A stretch of 64,000 bases of DNA from Pseudoscleropodium purum. Its lineage: Eukaryota; Streptophyta; Bryopsida; Hypnales; Brachytheciaceae. The stretch lies in assembly GCA_963969395.1 (NCBI GenBank), contig OZ017803.1, positions 20,336,001 to 20,400,000 of the forward strand, written 5' to 3'. The position numbers were made by a program, and so were the translations under genes. Positions 1 through 13,833 of this stretch are shown in pieces (the first letter of the stretch is position 1; each line of letters starts with the position of its first letter). Under the pieces are notes generated by a model that searched no databases, was not told where the DNA came from, and was given only the letters and a program-made list of their open reading frames with translations.

Positions 1-199
1 TCTTTCAAAAGAATCTGAAGTAGATTTTTTTTTGTAAGAAGAGCAACTCCTATTTGGAAAAATCCACTATTGGCTATAGTTCTATGCCTAACATTTTTAG
101 AATCTAATAATAATATTGATCCACTTTTGGGCTTGATATAATAGCCATAGTCTTGCAAACAAAATTCTCCACCTTTTCTTGGTGTTCCATATGAATATT

Positions 200-2611
200 C
201 TGTAAACAAAACAAATAAATAAACAATTAGGGTTTACAAAAACTATTATTGTAGTAATAACAAGTAAAATTCAAATATAAATATATGTTCTTGAAACCAT
301 ATTTACAAATGTTTAAATTTTATATCATCAAAAAAATTAAAATTAAATATTTAATATCAATGTTGAACTTTGTAGTATAGTTTTTCTATGACAAAACCAA
401 GGCAATTCCAAAAAAGGTTCGTTTAAGGAGAAAGCTCAAATTAGCTTAGTGTTTTAATTAACTAATGTCACTTTGTATGTAAATCTCTCTTTCTTTTAAT
501 TTCAAACATACTATTTATTACCACATGTTATGTTAGTAGGGAATGGGATAAATGGCTTATCTCTATTTCCCTCACACTAGTAGTCCGTCAATTAGCAATT
601 TATAGGTTTTATCCCACTATGTCTGTAAATCTATCTTCTCAAACAAAATCCAAATAAATAAACAAAAATCAATAGTCAAATTCAATTGTCATATTCAATT
701 ATCATTTTTCAATAGTCTTTTTTCAATAGTCACTTTTCAATAGTCACAATGTTAGTATTCATTTTTCAATTGTCATTTTTCAATAATCGCTTTTACACAT
801 ACAAGAAAGAAGAACATATAAGTTTAAAATTGTATAACAACAATGTAGAGTACATAGAAAGGAATGTATCACAATCTATAGAAGTTCAAAATTGGAAATA
901 TACGTGCAATAACTTGACTTTAAATGGAAATACAAAAACTTCACACAAAGTATAACAACCGATTTCATAACTTCTAACTTTAAATTCCAAAGTTCAAAGC
1001 TAGAGAAGTCTCATGTGAACTACTACTACTATAACATAATAGTTTCTAAATTGCCAAAATCTATAATTGGTTGAGGTAAGGATTCTATCCACAACAAAAG
1101 TTCTAAGTCTTTTCTGCAATTTCAACCACATAGAAAATATTAAGCACTAATATACTTTAGCAATTGGCAAAATCAATAGTCGCATATTCAATGTGATCTT
1201 TTCAATAGTCAATTTAGTAGCGTGGCTATTCAATGATCAATTTTTCAATAATCTTTAATGTATGGAAACAAGTTAACATAGCAATAATCGTTAAATCAAT
1301 AGTCTTTTATAACCGGCTCAAATTTATATTTAAAATTGTTCTTCATTAACTCATACAATCTAAGTCTACTAGTCCCGAAGGACCAATAGATTCCTTCACT
1401 TCATCTTCACATGTTGAAATTCTATATTTGTATCAACTTATATGTAATAATTAATTTCTTATTCTCACAACCTCTCAACAATAATGCTTCAATTAATTTA
1501 ATTCCCTTTACACTTTTAATTTATTATGTAATTAATTTACCTTATAATTTCTCTCCGAGTTGATAAATTATATATAAAATTAAACTCTCAAAATTATTAC
1601 ACAATGCTCCGTGGTTATTCTCTCTAAGAAAAATAGAATCTATATGCGTTCTAAATTGCTCACAATTAATCCCTTGGCAACAAATGTTAAGAATCAATTA
1701 TTATTAAGGAATTGACCAACTGGCTCTTTCTTTAAATTCCAAAATACTTATAATAACTTAATTAAAAATAATACTTAAATTGCTTCTATAACAAAGTACA
1801 ATTTAATTCTCCGCTTTAAGTAATTATTTGTATCACTCAATTTCATCAACAAAAACTTCAAAGGATTACAATAAATGATCTCCCAATATAACTCTCTAAA
1901 AAAAACCAATTAATTCCTTAAGCAATTACAAATTTCTCTTTACACTCTAAATCAATAACCAAGAATTATCTCTCCAATTCCCTCGGCAAAGATATTAAGA
2001 ATCAATTTATAAATTAATTCCTCACAATTAACTCTCAACAATAAGGCTTCAATTAAATTAATTTGTATTATCCCTCACAAATAACACTCAAAGAATGACA
2101 AGTGATAACACAAAAATTATCCTCCACAATTATTAATAAATTTTAATTGCTCTTCAATCTTCACTTAAAATTATAAAATTATCGATCACACTTAATAAAT
2201 TAACACACACAATTGCCCTCACGGCAAAGATATTAAAATTCACATAAAAATACTTAGCCTAAACTCAAGCTATTAACACTCAAGAAAGATGCAATAAATT
2301 CACACAATGACACATGAAAAAATAATGAATGAGAGAGAGCAAAACAAGGAAAAAAAAACACTTATATAAAAATCAAGATTTGAAATGACATGAGAGACAA
2401 CCTCCCAACTACAACTACCTTAACTAATTTTAATTTCATTCATTCAAAATAAAAATAAAAAACTTCATTCATTTCCATTCATTTTAAATTATCCCTTTAA
2501 AATTTAACCACATTCACACAATAATTGCAAAAATGAACAAAATATAAAGTTAAGAGTCTCACAAACTTTGAAAATATAAAGCAATTTTAAAATTTTAAAA
2601 TAACTAATTAC
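200..2611. other. AT-rich intron-like spacer, unit 1
   Basis: This lies between two exons of the oxygenase-like remnant and is very AT-rich. It contains the degenerate CAATAGTC repeat cluster (669-788) and further scattered copies near 1170-1310. I see no coding exon; the 68-codon ORF at 749-955 starts in the repeat and has no recognisable features. The same stretch occurs at 20661-23072 in unit 2. Confidence 0.5.
669..788. repeat. Degenerate CAATAGTCA tandem cluster, unit 1
   Basis: About eight imperfect copies of a ~14-15-nt unit, roughly TTTTCAATAGTCA with variants CAATTGTCA, CAATTATCA and CAATAATCG, run head to tail. More dispersed copies lie at 1170-1310. Confidence 0.7.
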
Positions 2612-3171
2612 CTTTTGTAAACCACATAATGAATCCCATATTAGTGTCATTGAGATCTTTATGTGGTGATATCCAATAATTTTTGGTAATATTCAAATGA
2701 CGAAATGGAGTTTCTCCAATTTAGCCATATGCTCTTGGAATTGTTTTAGGATATAAGTCTTCCAATGTTTGTATCCAAGATGTAAATGCAGGTTGTGAGA
2801 ACTTATAAACCTCAGTTGTAAACATTTCTCCAAGATTTTAAATTTCTTCTACTAATAGTTTAATATTGTAATTTTTTCTATTTGATTGTGCATACCTATA
2901 AACAATTAAACCTTGATATTTAATAAATAATTGTATTAGATAATTGTAGTAATCAACTTTAAATAAATCATGAATAAAATTATTTTAATCAAACTTCAAA
3001 TGAATAATACAATTTCAATTATCTAATTGAAAATGAATTTTTTATAGCATATAAAATAAATTATAATGTGATTGAGATTGATTCTACTTACATAGCTGGC
3101 TTGTCAACAAAGGTATCAAGCCACCAACCTTGGAGAATTTTGGTGACTACTTGAGTCATGGGGATCATATC

Positions 3172-4539
3172 CTTACAGGGTTAAGAATTGCTTCTTATTC
3201 CTTCAATCCAAGTATTCTAGTATGCAATCCTCTACTGATCTTTTGCACAATCTTTTGTTCAAGCTATGATAGCTGCACCCTTTCCTGTACTAATTTATTT
3301 ATTTTCACTTAATTATTTAGAATGACACCGTCTACAATATTATTGATTCCATTATTAGAGACCCTGATTTCCAAATCAGTTGTAAGGGTAACCCTGTTTT
3401 CAAACTAACTTAAGCCCAACTCATTTAGGATGAATTTTCCTGTGGTTTAATGGTTGTGCTTGGTCTTACATCAATTTTGGGTTATGATGTGCACTTCAAC
3501 TTAAAATTCATAATTCATTCATAGCTTCCAAAGAAACAGCCCAAACAGCTTCAGAGCCCTTTTTCAAGTACTTTCAAGAATGAATTCAAAATTAATTTAA
3601 TTTAATAATATAAATTATGTATATCTATATCCCATAGCTTCAAGTTTCAAACTGAAATGCTACAAACTTATGAAACTGAAATGCTATAAACTTATGATGT
3701 ACTCTGACTTTCATTAGGGAAGAAAATCTGGCCCCTATAAAAATAAATTTTAAGGCTACTAAGAATTCACATGTGCTAAACCAAAAAATTAAAGATAGAC
3801 ATGTAAATCAGAAAGGTATCAGTACCATGAAGTGACAAGTTTCTAAAATGAATTTTTTCTGTCTCAAAGCAAATTTCATTTGCATGTGAAACCACCAAGT
3901 CTCCTACTTAGAACTTGAGTCAGATTAGCAAAGCAGCTACTTGCAGGTGCTTTCTTCTTTTTATGCATCACTCTTTGGTGCTTCAAAGTTCCAAATGTGT
4001 TGTTTCCTATTGAGTCTATAACTTATTGTACAGACCTATAGTGTGCTGCTTATGAAAATTTATAACATGTTCTTCAAGCACTAAAAAATTCTGATTCTAC
4101 TATGAACATCTTTCATTACAATTTGCTCAACTATTTGAACCAAAAAAATTCACAATGTAGCAACTCTTAAATTGTTGCTTTACAGTGTTGCTACCTTTGG
4201 CCCACAATGTCAATTGGGTCACCACATTCCCATGAGAATATCTACGTTATGTGCCATGCTATCTTCGGCATATCAACACCAAGTACGATAAGTAATTGTT
4301 TTACCCACTTTTGCAGCCAATCTAGAACATCATGCAAATACAAGAAAAATTTGTCACTTCACTAGTGTTTGACAATAATCACAAGCCTAAACAACTACCT
4401 ATTCCACTCTTCTGTTAGACTGAGGCTTTCATGCTTCAATTTTTACACTAACAAACACCAGAAACATATCCTACCACATTGTTCCCATGAACACCTCTGC
4501 AAAATCATGAAAAACATAAAAGTGTGGATCCTTCAGCCA
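3172..4539. other. Spacer between oxygenase remnant and receptor kinase, unit 1
   Basis: AT-rich, with no supported gene. It follows the stop codon of the receptor kinase and probably holds its 3' UTR and terminator. The part from about 3910 onward is also recognisable in the third copy from 61449, so the ancient duplicated block extends beyond the coding region. The equivalent in unit 2 is 23633-25000. Confidence 0.5.
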
Positions 4540-7500
4540 TCATCTAAGCCTACTTTCAGGATTCCCAGAAAAATTTGATCCATCCACCCAAATCTCCAAA
4601 GCCCGCGAGTTCTGATTTGCCAAAGAGGAGGAGAAACTTGCTGCTCTGTTCACCAGAGAAGACATTTCCAGAAAAGATGACCTGGGATATGCTTTGCTCA
4701 TCAAGGAACTTGTTTCAGAGCCATCAGAGTTCAAGTGCCCAAGATTGCGTGGCCCTTTACTGGACACGTCCCGGTCGTCCTCATGCTCCTGAACGAGACG
4801 TTGAATCTCAGCGTCCATGCCTCCATGCAACATGGCCACCACGGCTTTCATGTCAGGTCGCCTCTCTCCTGACCTGCAGTAACAATAGTCCCAAATGTGA
4901 TATTCATAAACAGAAGTAGCTCAAGTTTGATGAAAACAACGCTAAAATCGGTTTAGGGTTATGGCATTTCTAACACTGGCACTATTATAGGGTGTACATG
5001 GCCTGAAACCAGTCCTACACTACAATCAACACTGCTCAAACTGTGCCACCTACATGGAGACCAAAAATCGTCACAAAAACCTGGATATTGATTGCAGAAG
5101 ATGGACACAATAAAAACGTGAGAGTCCATGAGAGCCTAGTGTCAATTTCTGGTACACCTAGAAACTATACTTTGAAAAAATCCATAACTTATTCAAATGA
5201 TGTCCACATAAAGTATGCTATATAATGTGAATTGGAACTCTCATTCAGTAGCCAATGAGATCCAGGGTTAAGAATGTAGAACGTACACTCAGTTGCTACT
5301 AGATGATTAAGGGTGTGCATACCTTAGCATATGAACTTCACAATTTTTGGCGCAGATCTAACGAAACTGACAATTGCTAACGATGGAGAAGTTCAGATTT
5401 AACAGCGGTGTTCACATCATTTATTGCAATAAAGGAAATGAGAGAATTGTTGCTAATTAAGCCAGATTTGGGAACAGCACGGACCTGTGCACGCACAACA
5501 AGGCAATGCTGATGATTCGCAGGGCTTCCGCCTCTTCTCTTGGCTGCAGCTCCAGGCTGGGGTCTATGAGCTCCTTGATCTTTCCTTCTGTGTAGAGACT
5601 CCATGCCTGGTCACACACCTCTCACTGGTCAGTATTGACCATACATATCATTACTAAGCGGGACAGAACTGCTCTGCATTAGAATATTTTGTAATCTTGG
5701 AGCTCTAAATCTAGCTACGATGGCAGTGGATCTGAGATTTTAGATGAGAGTCTCAAATCGCTCTGGTTCCTAGCAGAAAATTCCTTTCTTCACTGTAACG
5801 AATATGATCATTGTAGATATCACCCATTTGCACGGTCATGCTAGTGAAAATTGGCGTAATTTTGAGCGCCAAAATTGTGACATTCAAGTGCAGAGAGCGC
5901 CAAATCTCACAGATCTCAGGTTTCAGATGAGTGCTGAGAAAAGTACCAGTCTCTGGAAATTCCACCATCTTAACTAGTAAGACAATTTGTACTCTCAATG
6001 AAGTAAATGCTGAAGAGAAGAAACTCACCCACTCTGGCAGATAAAAACAGTCGTCCGATGATTTGATATTCATGTTTCTTCTTCTGCTCATAATCTCAAG
6101 CAGCAGAACGCCATAGCTGAAGACATCCACTTTCTCACTCAGTTGTCCCAAAAGGGCGTACTCTGGCGCTAAGTAACCCCTACATGAGGCACGTCCAACC
6201 CAATTTCACTTCCATGTTCCAGCTTCTCCTCAGAAGCATCAGAGTATTCCAAACATGTTGACGTTGGACTTAGTAACTTTGATTGGCACCTTTGAAGAAA
6301 TGAGCTCCACTGAGGTTACGGTTTAGTACGTAAATAAAAAAAAGCTGTGATCACCTGGTGCCAGCAACATGGATTGTCATAATGTGGCTCTCCTCATCTG
6401 GATACAGTAAAGCCAAGCCAAAATCTGCAATCTTAGGCTCAAAGTTCTTGTCGAGCAGGATGTTGCAAGCTTTTATGTCACGATGAATGATCTTGGGCTG
6501 GGATGAAAAGTGCAAGTAATGGATGCCTTCAGCCACTCCGTAGCATATGTTTCTGCGTGTAGACCAATCCTTCTTTCCCATTTCCTGGCCTACATGAACA
6601 GCTCAGACAGGGTAACGGTGAGTTCCAATTGATAAAAATAGAGTGATCTAAAGCAACAAAACTACGAAATTCAAATGCACAGAGCTCTACAACTACAGTA
6701 GTATAGATTGGAGTTTCCAGACCAGCATGACGAAAAGTTCCGATTCTCTTCCAATTTCGACACTTTAAAGAATAGGGTGATATTAGGAGATAGCACAACT
6801 AAAGAATGTGGTTACAGTGTGAACAGTGCAAGCGTATACCAAATAGAAACTGCTCCAAATCACCGTTTTCGACATACTCATACACCAGCAGACGTTGGTT
6901 TTTCCGAATGCAACACCCTTTCAGTTTCACCAGGTTTCTGTGCTTCACAGCTGCAACGAGAACAATCTCGTTCAAAAAGTCGTCTAGGCTTTGTTGAGAC
7001 TTTGTGTACAGTTGCTTCACGGCCACTTCACTTCCATTTGGTAAAGTTCCCTGAATAAACACAACGCGGGGGTCATGAAGTGCTTACAGTGCAGTTCGAA
7101 AATCACAAAATGCAAAATTTTCCGAACTATTTATCGTTTCAGCTACTTCATTGCTGTAAGTGCAAATATCAACAGTGTTTGTGATTGCTGTTGAGCAGAC
7201 CTTGTAGACGGCACCAAAGGCTCCTTGTCCAAGTTTCATGCTGAAAACCCTCGTAATGAACTGCAATTCAGTGTAGGTGTATATCGTGGGCTTTACCTCA
7301 TACTCTGCAAATTCTGCACTCAGAATATCTTATATTTTTCAGAAGCTGTGAAAAAACTCACCGATGAATGTCATCCCCTCAATGGAGACCATTTGGCAAC
7401 CAAGCATTGGATGTTGAGAGCTTGGTTATATCTCATAATCCTGCGCTTCTATAAAATTTCAGTATCCTCGTTTTGAGTTCCTTGATTGAGCATGATTGAA

Positions 7501-10500
7501 CAAGATAATGTGAAAGGAAAATCTTCTTACGGAAATAGCATCCCCCAGCACCGTTGTGACTCGAAACGATATTTCTCCTCTGAAGACTCTGCTTTCACAT
7601 TTACCTAGTTAATACAACGCCTAAAAATGGAATCCAAAGTTTCTGAGGGGCGTGATAGGTTTGAGTTTTTCTTACTCTGCTCAGCTCCGAGAATAAGTTT
7701 GTATCTTTCTTTTCTACTCCGCCAGAAGAGGAAACTGAAGATGGAGATGACCACTGCCAACACAGACGCGCTGATTACAGTTGCAATGATGATAACCTTC
7801 TTGTTACTCGGAGCACCCGCTGCATTGAACCAAAAAATGAAGAAGAAATTAAAAAGAAAGGCATGAGCACTGAATAGAGCCTTTGTAGAAGTCCATTCGA
7901 ACTATTCACTACTGTTTCAAACCTTGCTCTGTTCTGGTCAGGGAGTCACATAACTTGGCTAAAATTTGTCACTCATAAACTTGACATGAGCACGATAGGA
8001 TTTTTACTAGTGAAATGTTTCAAGTGCCATTTATCACGATCTGATATAATGGAAATGAGTGTGCTTTATCGTCCTCAAATTGAAAGACGAGCCTCTCGCC
8101 AATTTCGTAATATTGGCGGAAGATCACGACTCTGCCTTTTCATTCAGGGCGTCTGAGACGTAAATCTATACTGGTCCTAGTTTTTAGAGCTGTCTGCAGT
8201 TCAATGTCACAATTTTGATGCTCGAAAGTGCGCTAATACAACGAAATCGATGTTAATTTAGAGTGTCAGCAATTGATTTTCTTACGAGTATCTGAACACT
8301 GTTGCTGGCAAACACAGCGTGACAAGTCGTTATCTGCAGATGTGGAATTGTCGCAATATGGATTTCCCTGCAGACTGTCATGTCAGGCAACCCCTTTGGA
8401 TTAGTTACAAAGAATGCTGCGTGAAAGGAATCTCTAAAGACCCAAGAAAGAAATGAAATGGACATACTTCGGTTTCTAAGGGTTTAAGGTTTAGGGCGTT
8501 TATAAACTCACAAAAACTTGATCGTGAGATTGACTATGTGACCAGAATAAGCAACATGTCGTATTTGGTTGTTTCTTAGGGATACCATCTGCAGACTCCG
8601 GCTTCGATCGGGCACTGCGAGCATGCTGTTCAAGTCTAGAGTCCCCGTGAGGCTGTTGTCATCTAAAGATCTGCCAAAGAATTTGCATTGCACAAGGGTT
8701 TAGTGTCCAGTGCATTTGTACCTAGAACTCGCAGACATTCCATATTGATAGAACGAAAAAATTTCAAGGAATTGACACTATTGCAGATGCTCATCTACAA
8801 CCTCAGATCCAAACTAGTCCTAGCTTTTTGACCTTGTGCACTCGGGTGCCACAAATTTCGCTCTTTAAAACATGCCATTCTGACGAAAATGACTTTCAAT
8901 GCATGATGCTCCAAAGTTGGGTAAAACTTTCTACTATTTCTGTAGATCTATGAACCGCAAGAATTTAGAACCATCTACTGTTTACATTGAAATGTTCTCC
9001 TAAGGAAAGAATGAAATGTAGGAATCACTTACAGCGTTTTCAAGCTCTTGAAACCAACCAAGACAGAAGAAGGGACATCACCAGTCAATGAGACTCCTCG
9101 CAATAATCTGCACAAATGATGAAGCAATTCAGGTGGCCAATGTTAAGTAGAAACAAATCTAGGACGAACAAAATTCAATGATAAACTGGGTGACAAACCC
9201 CGTTCCCATCTAAAAGTGGGATTCTTTGGGTTAAATTACACTATTTCACGTCCACGGTCAAAATCGAAAAGACAATCTTCTCTATATTTCATAAGGTCTC
9301 CCCATGGTCATAGTGATTTTCAGAGGCCTCCCCATATTACATAACGACCTTTTAATGATCATTGTGAATTACAACATAGGTAAGCCTCCTGGGGAATATT
9401 CTCTTTTTAGGCTGTAAAAAAGCTCTTGAAACAATCTAATCTTACTGAAAACCACTTGCCTGGGCATGAATGTTAAACTCAGTCCAAAAAACCTGGCGAA
9501 TTTTCGCCAGAATCTTAGCACATGTTGGCACGGGCTACTTTATTCGACTAAGAAAATGGCTTGAAAATTTGATGAAATCGACAAACCCTTCTCGAAAGAA
9601 CACTAGATTCTCCCAATATTTCGTGAATGAGAGCTACTAATACCTCATAATTTCGTGGATGAGCGCACACATGTGGAGGATTCCTTACTTGCATACTTTC
9701 AGAGTGCAAGTCGCTCAACCGACGAGAAAACCAAAAAAATTGGCTGGTTGAACTTACAGAGTCGCAACGTTGTTGAGTTCGGTAGTCCAATTAGGGAATG
9801 GCCCCGGGTTGAAGTTATTGTAACTCAGATCTCTGCACACAGCATGCTGTGATTACCTCAATGTAATGTATCTTAAACCCTAGACCCTAAGAACATGACA
9901 ATATCGAAGTGCAGTGGATAGTCATTTCTGATATATCTACAGAAATGGCAGTATCTAAAAACCCTAAGTACATCTCAGAAATGACAATTCCTAATTCCTG
10001 GAGATGTGCATATCAACTTACAGATACTGCAAATTTCCCAAGCTAGCCACATTAGGAATGGGGTCGGTAAACAAATTGTTTGAGAGATCCATCATTGTTA
10101 ACGTAGGAACATTGGTTAACCCAGTCGGATTCAGGCTACCGGTGAGCCGGTTATTGCTTACGTTCCTGACGGTCAGAAGCAATGCACAATGGAACAATTT
10201 CCGAGATTAGGGTATGCAATCAGCGAGTAGAGACGACCTATCTCAAAATTGATGCAGGAATCAGCCTTAAACCCTATAAGACCAAGGATTCATGTTTCTA
10301 AACGACCAATTTGATTGATCATACTGTGAAAAATAGGATTCAGATGAGACCAAGTTTTACACCACCAAAATCAGTGAAAGAAAATTGTGCATGTTACTCA
10401 AAAGATAAGTAAAATGGGGAAAGAGAAAGTCCCCAGAAGACGTCCTCAAAAGTGCCAAAAAATACATGAGGTCCTAATTTGGATCTTTAGGGTTAAGCAA

Positions 10501-13500
10501 CAGATGCTACGGCATGGAAAGCTGTACCGACACAGTATTGGTAGAATGCACTCACAGGTATTGAAGAGATTTGTGTCCAGTAATGTTTGGAAGAAACTGA
10601 TCGAATTTGTTGCTCGAAAGGTCCCTACACAGCACAAGAAGTATTCACAAAGTCCGAATCTTATGAGGCAAAACACAGGAGTAGCTTCCTTCATTTGGAT
10701 AAGCATGAAACATTCATCTCAGGTAACAGTAAAGATCATTTGCACTGTTCTGAGGAAGAGATAGCTTTACTTACAAGTAACTTAAAGGTCCTGTTATAAG
10801 AAACGAGGTTCCATTTTCATCGGTCGAATTGATTAGGAAGGGCATTCTCCCTGTGAAGTCATTGTAAGACAAATCCCTGCATATTCAAAATGAAAATGGT
10901 CAGCAAGATGCGAAGAAATCAGGCTTCACATGACCAGTGATTCCAATTGTGGGTTTTTCTTGTGGTCGTTTTCCTGTTTTACGTACACCATGCTTCCAAA
11001 ATTGAGGAATAAGTTGATTTTCGTACACAGAAACGGCCTTGTGGAGATAGCTGAACATATCTATGGTGTAGAAGTCCCCAGAAAATAAGTTGTGGGAAAC
11101 GTTAAATGTTTGCACAGCACGAAATGCATTCGATAGGTTGGTTGGAAGCCCCCCAGTCAACTGGTTATCCGCTACGTTTCTGTCACAACGATGCAAATGA
11201 CATTTCATGCAATTAGCCATGATAAGGTGAGTACACCTAAAATCACCCGAATCAACATTTGAGCATGGTTCAAATTATGAAATACCCGTTGTGAGTTTGG
11301 GTTGGGTGGAAAAAATCCGAGGTGGGTGTTGATTAAGACTTACAAGTTCTGAAGAAAGACAAATGCTGCTTGCTTCCATTTGGGAAATTTCCCTGTGATA
11401 CTATTCCCATGTACATCCCTGGCAAAAAAAAATTAACTGTGGCATGTTAAAGCAAATAACAGAAAGTGGTCATACTCGTTGAAATTCAGGCATGTTCCAA
11501 AGCACCAGTATGGTGACGTTTTGAGTGCCCACAGCTTAGGAAATTCGGAAATTCAAGGGCCTTAAGCACTATAAACGAGGATCTGAGTTTTCAGCTTGGG
11601 CGGCTGAAACAGCACCCATTTCACTTACGTCTGCCCTTTTCTTTTTCTTTTTTTATAGATATGAGGAATATCAGCATTTCTACAAAACACAAGCAGCAAG
11701 AAATGAAACAACAGAATTTTTGTTACAATGAACTCACAGATCAAATAAGCTGCCTAAGTTTTCGAATCCTTGAGGGAGTGGGCCTGTCAATCCAGGATTA
11801 CTCGTTAAAGATCTGCACAATATAGAAAATTAGGCAAGTGTAATCAGTTCTCAGTTGTTGCAGTTTATCTCCAAAAGGAGGCATCAAGGGTAGCATTCAC
11901 TATGGGCATCTACATGGGCTGCAATAGCACTCCTTGCAGGTGCATTAGAATTTGTTGGAGATGTTATTGGTCATGGGAATTGGTAGGCCTACAGAACTCT
12001 AGTGCATAGGGCACCCTCAACTTGAAGCCCCTATATGTGTTATAGCATAGTTAGAAGAACTACCCGTCAATAGACTAATCATTCATTACGATCTTAGGAC
12101 CATAATCATCCTTCTTTTTTGCCCTAATCAATGTGGTAGGTTTTAGTTGGATATGTTTGTTCCACCATGAATTCATTGTTATGATAGTAGTGATGGCTTA
12201 TTCTATGTTTTGTAATCAAGGTTCTTTGAACTATCCACCAAGCATGACTTATTTTGAAACATGGCTCTTTTCCACTTACAAGGTTACTAGGTTGCTGAGA
12301 TTCTCAATTGCCTCTGGAATAATGCCTGAGAGGGATACATTCACTAATGTCCTGTCATCCACACCAATTGAGAAAAACCAATTAGTTCCTTCACAAATTC
12401 TAGGGCTAAAAAAATGAATAAATTTTTAACAATAAACCTTTGATGTGAATATTCCAACATAACAATTGTTAGCCCTTGTAAGCTCACATTGTTTGCTTTA
12501 AGAAATAAAATCAACATTGCATTTTTAAATGACCAACTAGGCTTCCTTCACATGAATTTTGTTAAGCATTCTTATGCTCTTACTTAATTCCTATTTAATG
12601 AATTTGGAACTATCTAGAATGCAACAACAGATCTTTAAAGGAAAAACATCCATAATCTCCATAACTTCAAGATCACCACCCTCAAATTTAAGACAATGGA
12701 CTATGTAAATCACTTAGACATCTATTCACGAGTTTAGAGATTGAACCTTCCCAACATTTGCACACAATGTCCAAAAAACACATTCTTTGATGCATTCTTA
12801 GCACTAGCAAGTGGCAATTTTATGTATCCATAGATTAATTAACCAATATTTGCTAGAGAGAGGTGAAGAAAATTCTTACAAGCCAGTAATCTCCAGATCC
12901 CAGACCGTAGTATTGGACTTGGTAGAATCCGCAACATTAGTTTTGGCATTGCAATACACGCCTCGCCATGGACTTTCCGGGGCACATGGCGCGTTCTCGG
13001 ACTCGTTCACAAGTGCGTTCCATCCTGCCAAGTTGGACAACACCTCTGGTGTACCGTTCCAAGCACTCCACAGTTGCTTCAATCCATACACTAGAGTGAA
13101 AAGAAAACAGAACAAGCACACAACCACAAGCACCCCAATCAAAACACAACCTAAGTTACAAACTATAGAATCGTAAAACCCTACTCACAACATGGTTGAT
13201 TGATTGTTCCCAAGAGTCCATGAAAGAGATGCAGAATAGGTTGCCTTCGTCATTGGCTAAAGTTAGGAAAACTACTTTTTGTAGGTTTTGATACTTTGAA
13301 ACTGAGTTGAAAGGAGTGTGTGAAACCAAAGAATTGGTTTCATGGTGATTTCATTCATGTCAGATCAACAGTACTAACTACAAGCTGTAATGATCCCAAT
13401 TCCCAAAGACAACCCTGACTCCTTGCCAAATTATAATTTTACGTACACCACTGTCACGATTTTCCCTAGCTAATCGATCTTCTTTCTCACAACCATGTGA

Positions 13501-13833
13501 AGGACTGTATCTCTGAGGTTCTCCACATTCCGTAAACCAACGAATAACTTTGAAAACACAATTGCAAAAACCATCACTAGTAATCTGCTCTTCAGCTCAA
13601 TTGTGGACTTCACAAAGTGGCAACTGTTCCAGAGCCTTCAAAAACCTTCACAAGGCAATTGAAGGGAGGGACTTACAATCAGAGGGGGCTGGCCGAAAAA
13701 TGCCTGCCACTGGAGCGTCACTCGTTGCATTCCAATCCACAGCCTCGGCCGAGTGGCTACAAAACAGAAGCAGAAGCAGTACTACAACACCCTGGAATAC
13801 AAATCTGATCACCATCACTACACCAGTCCTCAC
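4540..13833 (-). CDS. LRR receptor-like Ser/Thr kinase (LRR-VIII-like), unit 1
   Basis: Probable plasma-membrane receptor kinase. Twenty-two exons join in frame to 973 codons: 13833-13677, 13090-12880, 12399-12280, 11812-11738, 11418-11344, 11179-11027, 10876-10775, 10624-10556, 10165-10022, 9832-9758, 9107-9033, 8670-8512, 8374-8286, 7819-7676, 7588-7531, 7420-7362, 7304-7201, 7050-6840, 6589-6355, 6179-6029, 5606-5485, 4873-4540. Order: signal peptide (about 1-31), LRR N-cap, LRRs mostly as 69-75-nt exons (about 163-470), a QGNPYC cysteine cap, one transmembrane helix (about 509-533), kinase domain. Catalytic motifs are intact: [10 protein letters not shown] (about 614-623), [12 protein letters not shown] (about 731), ADFG (about 749), APEY. 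The first Met precedes a clear signal peptide. The exon 6 donor is GTACGA here but GTAAGA in unit 2, so splicing may be weakened. Ligand unknown. The LRR-VIII assignment is from layout and motifs. Confidence 0.88.

Larger units (their letters stand above)
1..3171 (-). pseudogene. 2-oxoglutarate/Fe(II) oxygenase-like gene, 3' exons, unit 1
   Basis: Three minus-strand exons can be joined in frame: 3171-3092, 2895-2612 and 199 to the window edge, each with GT/AG borders. The joined reading carries a probable iron-binding His-x-Asp (HKD in ...SPHKDLNDTN...) near the end of the middle exon. In the last exon follow a GGEFCLQDYG strand motif, GSILLLDSKN and a distal His in NVRHRTI, the usual order HxD...H of 2OG-Fe(II) dioxygenases of the double-stranded beta-helix fold. 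The middle exon has two in-frame TAA codons (2838-2840 and 2721-2723), so this copy should not make a full protein. Upstream exons were not found. The substrate is unknown. Family assignment rests on motifs only. Confidence 0.55.

Noticed and set aside
669..788. CRISPR-like array of CAATAGTCA repeats
   Set aside because: Units are short, degenerate and head to tail without unique spacers, and the DNA is a plant nuclear sequence.
4575..4919. Plus-strand 114-codon ORF (and its unit 2 copy at 25036)
   Set aside because: Antisense shadow of the receptor kinase's last exon.
6708..7058. Plus-strand 116-codon ORF (and its unit 2 copy at 27169)
   Set aside because: Antisense to the kinase N-lobe exon 7050-6840, whose protein motifs are clear.
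10387..10764. Plus-strand 125-codon ORF (and its unit 2 copy at 30848)
   Set aside because: Antisense to the LRR exon 10624-10556 and adjoining introns.
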